Below, one piece after another: positions 35,601-49,200 of a DNA stretch of 64,000 nt (its first letter is position 1; every line of letters begins with the position of its first letter). The DNA is from Lethocerus indicus (taxonomy: Eukaryota; Arthropoda; Insecta; Hemiptera; Belostomatidae). The stretch covers positions 18,060,246 to 18,124,245 of the forward strand of contig JACDQD010000006.1 of assembly GCA_019843655.1 (NCBI GenBank). The letters are read 5' to 3'. A program made the position numbers and the translations under genes. The notes under the pieces are model-generated. The model worked only from the letters and a program-made list of their open reading frames with translations, did not search any database and was not told the origin of the DNA.

Positions 35601-36766
35601 CTGAACACACATTTCGCACTTGCCATCAATCTCAAAATATGATATTCAAAAAGTACTACAATATTGAATAATTTATATTTGTCTGTAACATGTCTGCAAT
35701 ATATTTCGAATGTCCACTTTAAGTATTTTAGAGACACATACATTGTCATTCTACTAAGGGCAATAAAATAAAATTCAAATCTGCGTTAATAGTAGCAAGC
35801 ATTGGAAATGTAAGGTAACTTTAGCCTCAAAATAATATTCTTTTTTTAAATACAGAGGTCACTAGCGGTACGAACAACCAACATTAGTAAGAGAAGGTCG
35901 TTACTGACTGATCGGAATTATTATTCTGTCAAAATGATATAATTCATAATCCCTTTCAACGCATCTTATCTTTGCTCCTGAAACTGGGTTTACAGGTATG
36001 CTAAACAGGTGCTTTACAGGTTTGCAGGTTTATGTATGAACAGGACACTGTTGCAACTGGAAGTCCTTACTGGTACCTGACTTATGTTTAAATTAATTAA
36101 GGTAAAGTGCGACGTTTCGAAATTGGCTCATCCGTCGTATTTATCTGCACCAATAATAAACCTGAATATTTGTTCATTTATTATCGCCTAATATAATATT
36201 AATTTGTAAGAATTGTGGAACTATTTAAAATTGGTGTATCTAAACACAAAGTTCGGAACGGTATGATTGGCTGCAGCATCTATATTTCTCCGTGTCCGCT
36301 GTACGCAATCGAATGTTCGAAATGACATAATATGGCGTTTATTACTGACTTAGTTTCGAGCAGTTGGGCTCAGAATTGGAAGCGGCGCTATATAGCCGGG
36401 TACCGTATTAGCCGGTCGACTAACTAAGAGGAATCCTCCCCTCGGGGGATGGACATAGCGCAACGCAACTCCCAGCCCAATGCCCGTTCTCAGTCCACAT
36501 TAACATTAGGTTTAATTTGATTAAACGATATTCTGAGGGAGGCCCTACCATTGTAAAATGTCTCGGCAATTCGCCGTAACGCATTTTAGGCGGAGAGGCA
36601 GTTAAATTTACGACGGCCGTAAAAGTTGAGGGGACTCGGTGATACACATATCTCCAAAACCTATCAAATTCGGGTGAAAACTGCCTGCATTTTCCTACTT
36701 TAAATAATGAAACTCAAATCATGCCACAGTTTTTCTTTCGCCCTTCTACAGAAACATAAGCACACC
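32605..36766. other. Intergenic or intronic, no gene recognised
   Basis: No exon or RNA gene supported. It is mostly AT-rich, with G+C-richer blocks at about 33840-34020, 34740-35000 and 36240-36640. The block at 36360-36640 has an open frame on the minus strand (36420-36647) without a recognised motif. Confidence 0.4.
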
Positions 36767-36790
36767 GGGGGGGGGGGGGGGGGGGGGGGG
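36767..36790 (+). repeat. Run of 24 G
   Basis: Uninterrupted G homopolymer, long enough to form a G-quadruplex. Runs of this length are hard to sequence, so the true length may differ. Confidence 0.95.
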
Positions 36791-39700
36791 TTGAAGAGGG
36801 TGCAACAGTTAATTAAGGCCACGAACTGTTACAACAGGAACCACTGAAGGGCCCCAACAGTAAGTGGTAACCCCAGAGTAAAAAATTCCACATTTATTCC
36901 ATGACAGTTGCTTATTAAAGGATGCAGAATATACCCACTTTTTCTATATATAACAATTTCAGGGAGTTGTTTTCTTCGACTTGTGTTCAATTGTTGGACT
37001 TGGGAGGGGACCACGATGGCCAACTCTTTGTTTGCCCTACTTAAAAGATTCTCGTAAATCTTCCATCGTTTCCAAAATATATTAAAACCTCAACCGGGTG
37101 ATTAATTTCTGTACGCAGCAGAAATAAATATATATGTAAAATCCTAAAACCCAAAGAACGACCTATAGCAGTGGTACCGGGGGTCTCGTTTTACCATTTC
37201 TAAAGAGGAGAAACAATTTCCGAGGAAAGAAATACGGCCCCGGAGTATCTGGAGCGAAACAACGGCATCGGCCCTTTCTCTAGGACCACCTGATTCTGAC
37301 AAATTACCCATTCAAAATTCGGTACAAAATTTCTTATTTCGACAATGGTAAACATGGTGAAAATATAAATTGTCTCATTGAATACACATGTTTTATTAAT
37401 ACAAAAGAATCAATGTATATTTCATATAAACATAACAAATAACTAGTGATAATAGTTATGATCGCTAGTTCGATTTTATTTTCCCTCCCCCCTCGTTTGT
37501 GCTTCGTAGTGAGGTATGTTAATATAGAAGACAGTCGAACGCAGGTATCGAAAATTAACTGTAAGTTAGTTATTTTCAGAACCATTTCGAGAATAAATGA
37601 ATGCATTACATTTTTTGGGTATAACAATTATCCATATTTTGTTTTCAGTGGACTGAACGCAAATAAATGTAAATTGTAGCACTCGAGATGATAAGTGTTT
37701 GTGCGGAACGCGGTTCGTTACTTAGAGCGTTTAACGTTTAAGACTCCGTGGGGGGATCACCACTCTTAGTTAGAATTGGTAATGAACAACGGTAGGTTTC
37801 TTCCGCTCCGTTAACAATCTGTAGGCGACCGGCTGGCTCCTATCCGTCGAGTTTCCCAACACAATTATCACGCTGATGTTTGTGGTTCAGATAAAAGTGG
37901 TACCGAATATCAGTGAATGTCGATTTCGGAGAGTAAACGAATAATTTTGATACCGTAGACTTTTGTCTGGGTTCTTTCCTCTGGTTTGGTCTTACGCTAG
38001 ACCGGATGCGGCTGCTCGCAATCTTCGATAGCAGTGTGAGTCACACAAGATTAGGAGAGAAGGTCGTAATAGTCCAGTAAACTCATTCCAATTAAATACC
38101 CTTACTGCTGCAATTACTCGGAGCTAATATTAAACTCGCACAATTTACTAACATTGCGGGTCAAATAACAATTGCCGTCTTTCCTTATACGATGAATTCC
38201 CTCGTACAAATAATAAAGATCAAAGATGAATCATTTGAACAAAACACGCTGTTGAATTACATGGTACCTGCCATCGCAAGTTTGATCTCCTTGAACTCAA
38301 ATATTTCTATCTGCAGAATACGGCGAAATCATTAGCCCTCGCTTTATTTCCCCGTAAGTCATTTTTTAAACTTAAATCGATTTAGAATACAAGGGCCGGG
38401 CAAGAGGATGTGAAACTTATAACATTCGATTCATTTGGGATAGAAATTCACTCACTTTTCTGTAGCAGATTGGCACTCGAGGCGGTCATTTTAAAGGTGT
38501 CATCGCAGTGAAATCTGAAAGTGAAGTGAAACAAAATTCTGGGGAGATTGGCGATAAAATGGGGGTAGGATCGGTGGGTTGGGGTTTGTGGAAACCTAAT
38601 CCCCTGCGGCTGGCAGTCCAATAAGGTAGGATTAGTTTAATTAAAACCATTATAAAGTGTAGCCAGCCTGGCAGGGAATTCTCCGGTCCAGGAGTCTGAA
38701 TCTGCTTTACTTTTCTCTGTCTACCTTCCCAACGTTTTCCTTTTTCCCCGTTACCGGTTTCCGAAGTAACGGTCTTTTATATGTAATTGCTGTCTAAAAT
38801 TGGCTTCGCTCTCAGACAACCCTTTATCCCGAACAAGAGAGGAACGCCAACGGGCATGGCATCTGCCGATTGCGAGGCACTGAGATGTCCTGAGGGAGCA
38901 GTACCTTGCTCATAGGGTATCGGTGTGCCCAAGGAACAATGAACACTCTCTCTCATCTCCACGTCCACAGAGCGATTCCGGCACACTCGATGATAACATC
39001 AGGCAAAGAGCCTGAGGAAAGAGAGAGGAAAACGTTGCTGTTACCTGGCTGAGAATGTTGGCTCACTGGAAGGCTATAGAATAGATTCTGGGCCGGGGAG
39101 GGGAATGTGAAGACTGGCTCGGAGAATGACTTCTCTGCCACTTGCAAAGCTTCAGCCGAGGGCTCCACACACAGCTCCACTTCCTTCACAAGGTACACCG
39201 ACTAACAGTTGTCCCGAGTTGTACGTTGAGGTACAAATTTTATATATAATTGTTCGTGTCAATTGTCTATTGCCTACTGCGTAATATTATTATATTACCA
39301 TGTTGTATATTTATCATTTTAATAGTGTAACAAATACGGGATTTTATGCCATAGAATGACATTCCAACGGTCTTCTTTCGGAAGAGTACAGTAGATGCAA
39401 CCGACTGCACAAATGCAATACATTTTATAGATTTTTGTTCGAAGGTTTCAGGAACGAGGTGGATACGCAGGCCGGTATGTATGCAGCACAGTCTCTCAAA
39501 GAAAAACCACGCCGAGCAGGATGTGCACCATTTTCAAATTTGCAGTTTAGGGTGAACGGTTTGTATTCTAATCGATGGGACTGTTAGGGGGGAGGCGTGG
39601 AAATGAGGCTGTCTGATCCAGGGCCCGGCCCTGCTAGGGGCCCCTTCCAGGCGGCAATTTACCTCGATCCCCAATCCCCACCCCGTACAACTAACTATTT

Positions 39701-40016
39701 CAATCAGTCAACCCGCTTCCTCCACTCTAATAAATAAACAGCCCTCCGACTCCAAGAAGCCGACTCTGCTCAGTTTCACCCTCATCGCTTTTGTCCGGAA
39801 ACCGCTTAGGAGGTGTTGAATATTTTCTACCGACGCGTATTTTATTCCTTGTACCTTTCTATCCGATCTCAATCTCTTTTTTTTTTGTTTTTTTTAAACT
39901 TTTTTTTATTTTGCACAATCAACTTATACGTTTATAGGTGCAATCGATACATGTATATTTTTCGCGTGTTAGTCTCGGCAAAGAAACCACCCAATGATGG
40001 CGCTTTTGAAATGTAA
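36791..40016. other. Intergenic or intronic, with a fold-back family fragment
   Basis: 37972-38045 is a degenerate copy of the fold-back arm core (TTTCCTCTGGTTTGGTC, GCTAGACCGGATGCGGC, GTGAGTCAC). 38560-39200 is G+C-richer and holds two overlapping minus-strand open frames, 38777-38986 and 38953-39198, with an intron-like segment (CCAG|GTAACA to TTTCCTCAG) between them. I recognise no protein and do not call a gene. Confidence 0.4.
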
Positions 40017-40490
40017 CTACTTCCCGAGGTGATCTCTGGGCGAGTGGCGTTTAAGCCGTCGTGGTGGGGATAATGGATGGGTAGAAGAGGAAAAGGACTG
40101 AACGACTGGGTTTGGATGTGGAGAGAGGCGGGAGTGGAAATTAAGGAAGCCTGATTTTGCGACTTCGTCGACTGTTGGTATGTTGAGGTCATTATGGATT
40201 GTTTGGTTAGAAAAATACCAGGGAGCATTAAGGATGGCACGAAGGACTTTTGATTGGAATCTCTGGATGCGGGCGATGTTGGATTTCTTGGCGGAACCCC
40301 ATAGTTCTATTCCGTAAATCCATGTCGGTTTTAAAATAGATTTGTATATTGTCAATTTGTTGTCTATTGAAAGTTTTGATGTCCTTTTCAAAAGAGGTCT
40401 CAGCAGTGCAAATTTGCGATTGAGATCTGTTCTTTTGGGTCGCGTATGGGGATTCCACGGAAAATTAATCCTAAGTGGACATTCTTAACC
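40017..40490 (-). mobile_element. Jockey-clade non-LTR retrotransposon fragment (reverse transcriptase C-terminus)
   Basis: The minus-strand frame to the stop at 40017 carries family hallmarks in order: RTDLNRKFALLRPLLKR, SKLSIDNKLTIYKSILKPTW, IYGIELWGSA, IQRFQSKVLRAILNAPWY, SNQTIHNDLNIPT and, near the end, RLSPHPNPVVQ and RRLKRHSPRD. That is the usual C-terminal end of jockey-type pol proteins. Upstream a LGLIFRG block (about 40455-40475) is one frame off. The 5' part is absent, so this is a 5'-truncated dead copy. Confidence 0.88.
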
Positions 40491-41335
40491 CAGCAAAATT
40501 TGAGGCATTGCCGCTGTAACTTTATAATGCTGTAAATCTCGGAGATGTTCGCGTGAAGTATATAAAAATGAGTTTCTTAACGTAAAGATATAGAGAACTA
40601 AATATTAAAACAAAACAAGCCGCATAAACATTAAAACACGACATTCAATGTGCGGTACACGGCTTAATATTCCGGACAATATTAATAGTTAATAATAAAG
40701 ATAGCCAATAAATTTATCAATTGTTATTTGCCACCACGCCTGCTATAATTTCTGGCTAGGAGTACGAATTGGGCTGGACTACATCCAAGACCTATCCACC
40801 GAAAAAAACATCGCTGTACGTGATGAATAGAGCCAAAAATATACATTTAGGAGCACTATTACGGGCATTATATTGAAATATTTTTATACGTTTGAGTTCT
40901 GTTTGTTTGATATGAGTAATCTAGTATAAATACTTTTTTTATTAAACCATTACAATAAATTATGATTATTTGCCCCGCATAATCTGTATAAAGATAGAAG
41001 GTAAGGTTATATTAAAAAGAATACTGGAAGAATGTTTAAAAAAACCGTGGAATTTTTCATATGTTGAAAGTTTGAGATTAAGTATTATATTTTATTTCTG
41101 CTTCTGCCTATAATCACATCCAGACTCAAATTGAGCAGGAACAACTTCAACAGAAAACCGCGAATAGCGCATTTCTCGTGGTTAATCTTTGACCTACTTT
41201 CGTACAAAGTTTTCCTCTTCAAGAACTTTTTTGGCAATAGGATAAGTGACAAGTTTGCAGTTTGATTCGAAATTAACAAAAATGAGATAAATCGCGAGAA
41301 TAAACCACTTAATTTTATCGTTTAATTGCAATTAA

Positions 41336-41339
<4 letters not shown>

Positions 41340-41383
<44 letters not shown>
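41340..41383. repeat. (TA)n microsatellite
   Basis: About 22 uninterrupted TA units in AT-rich DNA. Confidence 0.95.
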
Positions 41384-41386
<3 letters not shown>

Positions 41387-44314
41387 TTTTCAAACGTTTA
41401 ATATTTAACCATGTTCGTTTCATTTAACTTGAATGAAAATACATTTTCCGCCATATTTTTTTACGAATTAATAATAAAAGTGGTATACAGCTAGTTAAAA
41501 TATCTTCGGATATTGGACCGAAATTGTACAATTCCCCCCCTCCCAGAAAGGTATTCAGAATAAATAATAATTCGAATAAAACCGTGGCATAATCTAAATG
41601 GATAATATTAGGCATGTGAATAATTCGCGTGGATGTTATGCTTTCCATCCCCGTCCGTCATAATACGCAAACGCAAGCCAGTCCAATTGAACACAAGAAT
41701 TTAATCAAGGGGTTAAACTCTTCTCTTCCTAATAAGATCTAAATAGGAATTAGCTGTAATAAGATTCGAACACGAGGGAGCAGTTCAAATCAGGGCAGTT
41801 CGGGGGGTGTGTTGGTATGGAAATCTAAAAGAACCTGAACTTAATCTAAATGGGCATATAAAATTATTACGTTGACAATTTCAGAAATATTATACTTATT
41901 TATAATATCATACATACCGAATATATATATCTTTAATATTTTATAATACATTACTGCCACATATTCGAAAAGGGAAAGACGAAACTGTTTCTGTTTCAAA
42001 TAGAGGCCAATTGCTTCTTCCAACAGTTAGTTCATTACCGATTTTAGTGAAAAACAAGTTATACTAAGCGTGGTCTATTGTTTCACCGTTTTACCAACTT
42101 TCAGAGCGAGTAGCGAGAAGCCGAAACCTGTACTGTGCTAAACGGAATTGATGTGAGACCGAAAATAGCACCAGTTTCAGGTTCTAATAATCTCGTGCTA
42201 TTTTCTTAATTGGCCGGCAGCAATTACATATCTTGAAATATAATCATTGATTAAACTTGGAAGTTCTAGTTCCGGGCAGTAGTGGTCAACATCGTAACTT
42301 AGACGTGTTCTTAACGTGTTTACAGTCCCGGTTGAACCGATCATATTTTCAGCAATTCCCGAACAAAGTTGTAACCAAAAAAAAAACTGTTTTCCGCTTT
42401 TTTTATCAGTTTTTATTTTAATTAATTTCCAATGCGTTAACCTGGACTGGCTCACAGCTTAACCGGATTTAATCAGTACAGTAGGGAAAAAGAGTTTTTA
42501 AACAAATTCAAGTGTTGAAATTCCCGTCGCGTATTAGTCAATTAGAATAATGGAAGAGGGCCTCCAGGAATAAAACAAAGAGAGAGGGAGACAATGTGTT
42601 CACAAATTAAAGTATTCCCTCTCCCACCCGATGATATATGCCTCGGACCTGCCCAGAAAGCAACCTCCGCTCAAATTAGACCAGAATATGGTAGAGTTAA
42701 TGTAATTTATTTTATTTTTTAAACTTTATTTGGCGTTAACCGTTTTCTATTATGAAATTATGAAATAATCTATTTGCCGGATTTTAAATTTATATGTTTT
42801 TGGTATCACTAAATCTGTTTGCAGACGCTTGTCTGTGTGTTTCGAAATTGGTAGTTCGAATATCGAGTTCTTCCTGTAGTGTTTCCATATTTAGACGCTT
42901 GTTCAATTTGAATCATTCGTTTTATTTCTGTCATTAGTTTTGCTGTCAAAGTATTTGTATTTATAATCAATAGAACGGAATCACGTAACAGCAAAATAAT
43001 ATAACTAGTACGCTGGTCGACGGCACATGAATGGCCAAGGGGCTTGAGGAAATTTCATAATTATATTATACGAAACACAGCGTAACTTAATCAGCGCTAA
43101 CCAGTTTAGTCGTCAGCTTAGTTTCAATGAAGTTCACTCTTAAGACTGACATTTAGTGAACGAGAGTTATTGAAGAGTAAATTGCAACTGGGTTAACCAG
43201 TCGAACAAAGTAAAACACAACTGTTACACACAAAAGAAATAACATTCTCGATCATTAAACCTGGATCTAGAGTAGAACTATATTTTGCTTTGGTATTGTA
43301 ATTTTTCGACCATTTTTTATATTCCCTAAATTTAAAAATAAATTAATACTTTAAAAAGATATTTCATTTTCCGGGAGAGAATTTTAGTTTTGCTCTTTTT
43401 CTTATTGAGTGTCTTTTTTAGTATTTCTTATACTTTTTTTGACATATTTAAAAGAGAGTGTTAAATGGATGAGTATTATTTAAACTTGATGACTATTTCG
43501 ATTATATTTATTAAATTGCATTATTATATTATAGGGTTATATTGTAGGACAAATTTTATGTTCGCGTTTGCCCGTGTGCGTGTTATTGCTCCGTGAGTTA
43601 GTGAAAAAGAAGAGCCGCATTGTTAATCATAGTTTTAAGCCGAGCGCTCGTATATTACTGCGATTACGGCGCGTTACTCCTACCCAACCTTTTCTAAAAA
43701 CCGCTTATCCCTCGTAATTTTCCCAGGACTGTTCCTGGCCAGTCGGTGGGCTCGCGGAACAGCTTAAACCGGCTTCACATTGACATTTTCTCTCATTGTC
43801 TACATTCTGACATTTCTGATCGGATTTGTTCTAATGAATAATATTGCCTGAAAATAATATCACCTGTGTTCATTATCATATAGGTACGTTAACAATATTG
43901 AATTTAATGAGATTTACTGGTTTAATCGCTACAAACTTTTATTTAAAAAATAATTGGCCAGGCACCGAAAATTCGAACTCCAAGGTCCATTTACGCTAAT
44001 CTATTCTATCCAGTGTCAACAAGGTGCTTCAATGGTCGCCTATATATGGAACTACTTCACTATAATACAAAAATAACGCCAATAACGAATACTTAGTGAT
44101 CCACTGTCATATTTTAAAAACGGTTTAGTTTTTATTAAATCGCCTATCGCTTAGTAAAAATGTTTCGCTTCGAAACACTTCGAGAACGGCTCTTGGTACT
44201 AAACTTGCAACACTTAGTGGATGGGCGGTACAGTATCTGAACCTTTTATCACGATACGGGGTACTCCCTCAAATAAACCTATTCATTCTTTGACCAGCGT
44301 AAAATTATAATAAT

Positions 44315-44317
<3 letters not shown>

Positions 44318-44357
<40 letters not shown>
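44318..44357. repeat. (TA)n microsatellite
   Basis: About 20 uninterrupted TA units, followed by a shorter interrupted TA-rich stretch. Confidence 0.95.
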
Positions 44358-44358
<1 letters not shown>

Positions 44359-46177
44359 CTTATATATACATACATAGAATTCTTGTGCTATTAATAAGTT
44401 ATTAAACTTTTTATGTTCTATTGCTTCATCCATTCAACTCCTCTGAAGGTAATGACCACAAACAGGTTTTCTTGTCAACCTCATTAATCAGAGGACAGTT
44501 AAATACATACTGAATATAAGTTGCATTTCACTCTTTTACACGAAATGGCGGAAGAGAAATGAAATTGATACGCAAGCGAAAACTGAGGAAGAATATCACC
44601 GTGATTAAGAAGAGAAGGTACCTTCTAGAAAAAAAAACCGAGAGCAAGCACAATAAAAGCTGGACCTGTCTTAAACCTGGCCACAGATATAGTAAGCTTG
44701 CCTTCCACCGTCTGAAATTAGCGTAGGCAGTTTTTTCGCATTTGTTTTGGGATTTACAAACGGCGGCCCACCGAGACAAGAGCGGATATTTCATGCCGCG
44801 CAATATTGCACGAATCCCAAAGATCCTTCCTCATCTACACTACATGAAATACGACCAATGCCGCGAACTTATGTTGGTCAGGAAGATTAATAGTCTTTAC
44901 AGTATAACCTTGAACCATATTTTTAGCATTATTCGCCAATTTATTAAATATATTATCCACACTCACTCGCGCACACCCACATATCTGTATATATATAAAC
45001 TAATTTGGTCATGGAGAAGTTAGGGCTATAAGGTAAAAGAATGAGGTTCGCAGGATTTAACACGTTATATGGATAACACTCTATTGTGTAACCCACTTAG
45101 TGATTTGAACGAGGGCTTATATTTTTCTCACTGGTACTAATTTTATATTTTTTGGGGTTTGTAGGCCGTACCGATTTCAGTGTTTGTGATGTTGGTCGTT
45201 AGGCACAAATGAAGTGAACACCGGTCGATCTGTAAGGACTTGAGCGTAATAATATGAGGACGGTAATTACGTTTCTGCTGCGCCAACTGTACCGCGGCGT
45301 TGGTGTTGGTGAGGTGTTAGCCATATTCCCGTGTAAATCATATTAGTTTTGGCCCTCTTGTTTTAATATCGGTCGGACAAACATAGCGACCGCCAAACCC
45401 CCATTTGTGCGATGTCATGTAAACAGCGACTGTGGACAATATTGCGTAATGAAATTATCTCTCGATTTTACATCCTCGCGAATTGATCTGGCAGTGTGCA
45501 GGATTGGTGATCATCTACCGTCCTTGTGTTCGGACGATGGCACTTATACAAATTAGATCCTCGGACAACTCGGAAGTTCCAAGATACTGTTTCACAGAGA
45601 ACGGTTGTATTCACAGATTACGAAAAATTATGGCCGCACAATTAAACCAATTTTGTGGTGCGTTTTTCCATAAAAATTCTTGAAAGGACGTTAATTAATT
45701 TCAGAGGATCTATTTGGGCTTGATGAATTCGGAGATGAGTGGACGAAATATGGATAGATATTGATGTTACGCTCGGATAGCAGTCATAATTAAATGGGCC
45801 GAGGGGAAGAGCCAGTGGCCTGCAGTACGAAGGGGGGGGCTCTCTTTATAACTTTATAATTAGCATTCTTGGGCCTGTTCCTTAAACCGTCCATTAAACA
45901 ATTAGGGAAGGGCCGATGGAAGTCTCCAATTTGCTAAGGGGGGATTTATAATTTAGGGCCCCGCCCCGGCATCCAGATCTTAATTCATTCAGCCGTGTTA
46001 AGAAAGGCCCGCTAGTGATTTGAAGGAAAATGAAAATTCGTCACCATCCTGTGAAATGAAATTGGCATTGCCTATTAGACGAAATTTTATATAGTATTAA
46101 ATTCCTCTGTTTTCTTTGAATTTCATTTTCCGGCATCATAAACCAGCGCAGCTCTACTGAAACGTTGTTATACTTAC

Positions 46178-46250
46178 GCGGAATTGGAACGTATTCCATT
46201 AACTGATAAAACGAGGTTCCAAACCAATGATGGCGGGGGTGGACTGTAGA
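46178..46250 (-). CDS. Candidate internal exon of 73 nt (weak)
   Basis: On the minus strand a good acceptor (TGTTCCATTTCAG) and a strong donor (CCGC|GTAAGTAT) bracket 73 nt. Two of three frames are open. One reads STVHPRHHWFGTSFYQLMEY then VPIP, the other YSPPPPSLVWNLVLSVNG. No family is recognised and no partner exons were found. With about 64 kb to search on two strands, a chance pairing of splice motifs is quite possible. Confidence 0.25.
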
Positions 46251-49200
46251 CTGAAATGGAACAGACAGAATAAACAATATTAAATTTCAAAATTGAAAAA
46301 AAATTCTTCGAATAATTTTTTAGGACGCGTGCCACTACCAGATATGCAAAACGGTGCGGCGATGACACGATCCGTTTTACGAAGTAGCGATTCGGTTTTG
46401 CCTGTATATAAAAATAAATAAATAAATAATATATATATATATGCAGATAAGAAAAAATGGAAATAATCCCGGGGTCCAGTAGAATGCAAAATGTTCTGAA
46501 AGTTTGTGGGCAAAAGCAACAGGGGAAAGAGTTCTACCCACTTCAATAAGGGACTTTGCCGAATATCGGATGAGCTCCAGCGGAGGGTGAGATCCAGTGG
46601 GTCCTTTTACTTATTCAAGTCGTGATCTTCTCATCACAAATTTTATAGGATAGCGAGGATGGTGAGGAGTAGGCAGAAGAGGACAGAAAACGGACGAGGA
46701 TATGATGTTACTATTCCAACAGATAATGCAGTTACCCCTTTCCTACTTAGCTTCTTCGAAAGTGGGACTTGAAATTAAATGCAAGGGACGCTTAAATTCG
46801 ACTTGCCATACTGTTAAGTTAACTACGTTATCTAGTTCAGAATTGACAATTATTGGAATTTAATCGTACCATCAGCATACCGAAACGTATCACGTATGAA
46901 ATTCCATATTACTCAATTATATCACGTATTATTATCGAGTTCTTATTATTACAACATTCATATAAAGAAAGATATAAATTTCTTTGTACATAAATTTTGT
47001 ATGTAAAGTGAGACACAAACGCTGAAGGGTATTCGAATGGCCAACACAAAATAATCAATTAATTGTTCACCACGGCATAGATGAATTCGTACAATCGATA
47101 TTCGTTCTGCTGCATGGCCTTCTAATATTTTTAGATGATTTGGACAGTTTTTCAGTCTTTTGAAGTACGTTTGATCATAGTAACTTCTGGATTTAAAGAG
47201 GCCTACACGGGTTCAAACAGATATTTGGTGAAGGAATAATTCAGAGCGGTATGCGCGTTATAAGTTATAGGGCGAGACCGGATGCCTGAAAGTAATATTC
47301 ATATTGCGTTTCGTATTTGTTGGATTTCATTAAACGTCGTAAATATAGTTTAGAGAGTAATTAGAATGTTTGTCACGTAGAGGGGGCTCGCTGGCTGGCG
47401 GCTGGCTACGTGGCCACCATTTTGCAATTTGCCTCTTTTGTCCCATCTAATCCTCCCTTCTCGCTGCCCCTCTTATTCCCACCCATCCCCTCACCCACAT
47501 CCCTCCCTCTCTCTCTCTCGTTTTAATTTCCCCTCTCGCTCGGTCCCATTTCTTCGTGCCGTTTCCTCTTGTTTCTGGCAACATATGGCCCGCCAGTGGG
47601 CGTTGACGCGCAGATAATTTCGGCGCTAGATTTAACGTTTCAAAATTATTTCAGCGATCCTGAGGGGATTGTCCGACCGTCCAGTTCTGGCCACAACCAA
47701 ACAGAATATCCTCCCCACGTTTTACGCTCAGAAGGAATCAGAAAGAAATTTCTAATTATCAGTATGTATCAGTATGTTCTGCTGTCGCCCATCTTCCTGT
47801 CCGTTTTCTTCATGGTATATCTATTCCTGCCCCATGAGACTCGTTAGCTTTCATCATAAATGTAGTAGCTCGGTAGCCAAACGTTCAACAAATTAGTCAT
47901 TTCAACGTCACTGAATGGAACATTTTATTAAAAAACAGATTATCCGGGTGTTTCAGCGATCAAAGATTTTAAATGTAAAAATGCCCTTTACGAATGATCC
48001 GAAGGATGGACAATCTAATTCCTCTTGCGTCATTATAATTGTTTTCTGTTATGTCGTGCTGCTCATTTAAACATTTTTACTGTTAAATGCGTTCCTTTCG
48101 AAATAACGAACTTTTTTCATCTCCTGTGAAACTGGCGTTCTCTAAACGCTTATGCGATCACGTTACATAAATTAGGCGCGTTCGTACATTAATGTTTGTA
48201 TTAGCAGCTGTTGCTAATGACTTTTTTGCCTGAACGCACACACTCACGTACACACCCAAGCTCGCACACACGGATTCCCAACAAACGAGAAACATATTGT
48301 AATAGAAAGCTGACTGTTCCAATAGCTGGTTCGAACAAAGAACCCCATTAACCTCAGTCGATTATTCGAATATTTGAATATATTGCAAATATATAGCACG
48401 TTACTCTGAAATGAGCAATGAAGTTTTACAGCGTGTAATATATATTGTAATTACAACCAAGATGAAATGATGATAATAGAAAATGTAAATCCAAATTAAA
48501 TATTGTATATTATTTTGACTTCAACCTCGTCTATACTGTAACAACGGCAATGGCTTATTTACTATGAATAGTACAACAAATATTCGATACAATGAACAAA
48601 AAAATGAATTCCCACCAGTATGACCACTACAGAAAAAACAGAACTATACAACAATAAATAATCTGCTACCCATACTAGCCTTAGGTCCGTTATGAGGGGG
48701 TGGAATTCATCTTCGTCATGTAATCACCACGTAAAAACCGGGAAATCTACCTTAAAATTAATAAATAATTTTTACTTCTTAGATTGAATTTGTAATTGTT
48801 GATTCGACCAGAGCATATTTTCAACTATTGCCTCTTTGAATTTTCATTCTTTCAGATTTAATTCAGTCATTCACATGGATTCGAATTTGTCACATACAAT
48901 CGTATTTTTGGGTTTTCGCACGGTTGAAATAGTTACTAAACCCATAACGCAATACTGAAAGGAACTACTGAAGATGGGGAGCATCTGAAACCAATCTAGC
49001 TAGAGACCAAACCAGCAAGAGGAGGTATTCAAAACTCTCGTAGACCACCAAATACGCAAGTTCAAGCTATTCTGTCTTAATCCATACAGCGCTCTGTATG
49101 GAGACATTGTGTAATTATTAGATATGGAATTAAATTATTCCAAATTCTGTCGTTCTAAAGACTACAGTGGTTTCTATTTACAAAAACGTAAGCAAGAGAC

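Larger units (their letters stand above)
40491..46177. other. Intergenic or intronic, no gene recognised
   Basis: AT-rich DNA with (TA)n tracts at 41340-41383 and 44318-44357. G+C-richer blocks lie at about 43560-43800, 45240-45480 and 45780-46020; the last has many TAAT/ATTA cores and CpG. 43975-44010 read on the minus strand resembles a tRNA B box (GAGTTCGAATTTTC), but no second box is clear. Confidence 0.4.

Noticed and set aside
43950..44040. Possible tRNA-like or SINE sequence on the minus strand
   Set aside because: Only a weak B-box-like motif is seen and no convincing A box at the right distance.
47569..47847. 92-codon plus-strand open frame with a hydrophobic end
   Set aside because: No recognisable domain, no splice or promoter support, and located in a pyrimidine-rich GC block where stops are rare.
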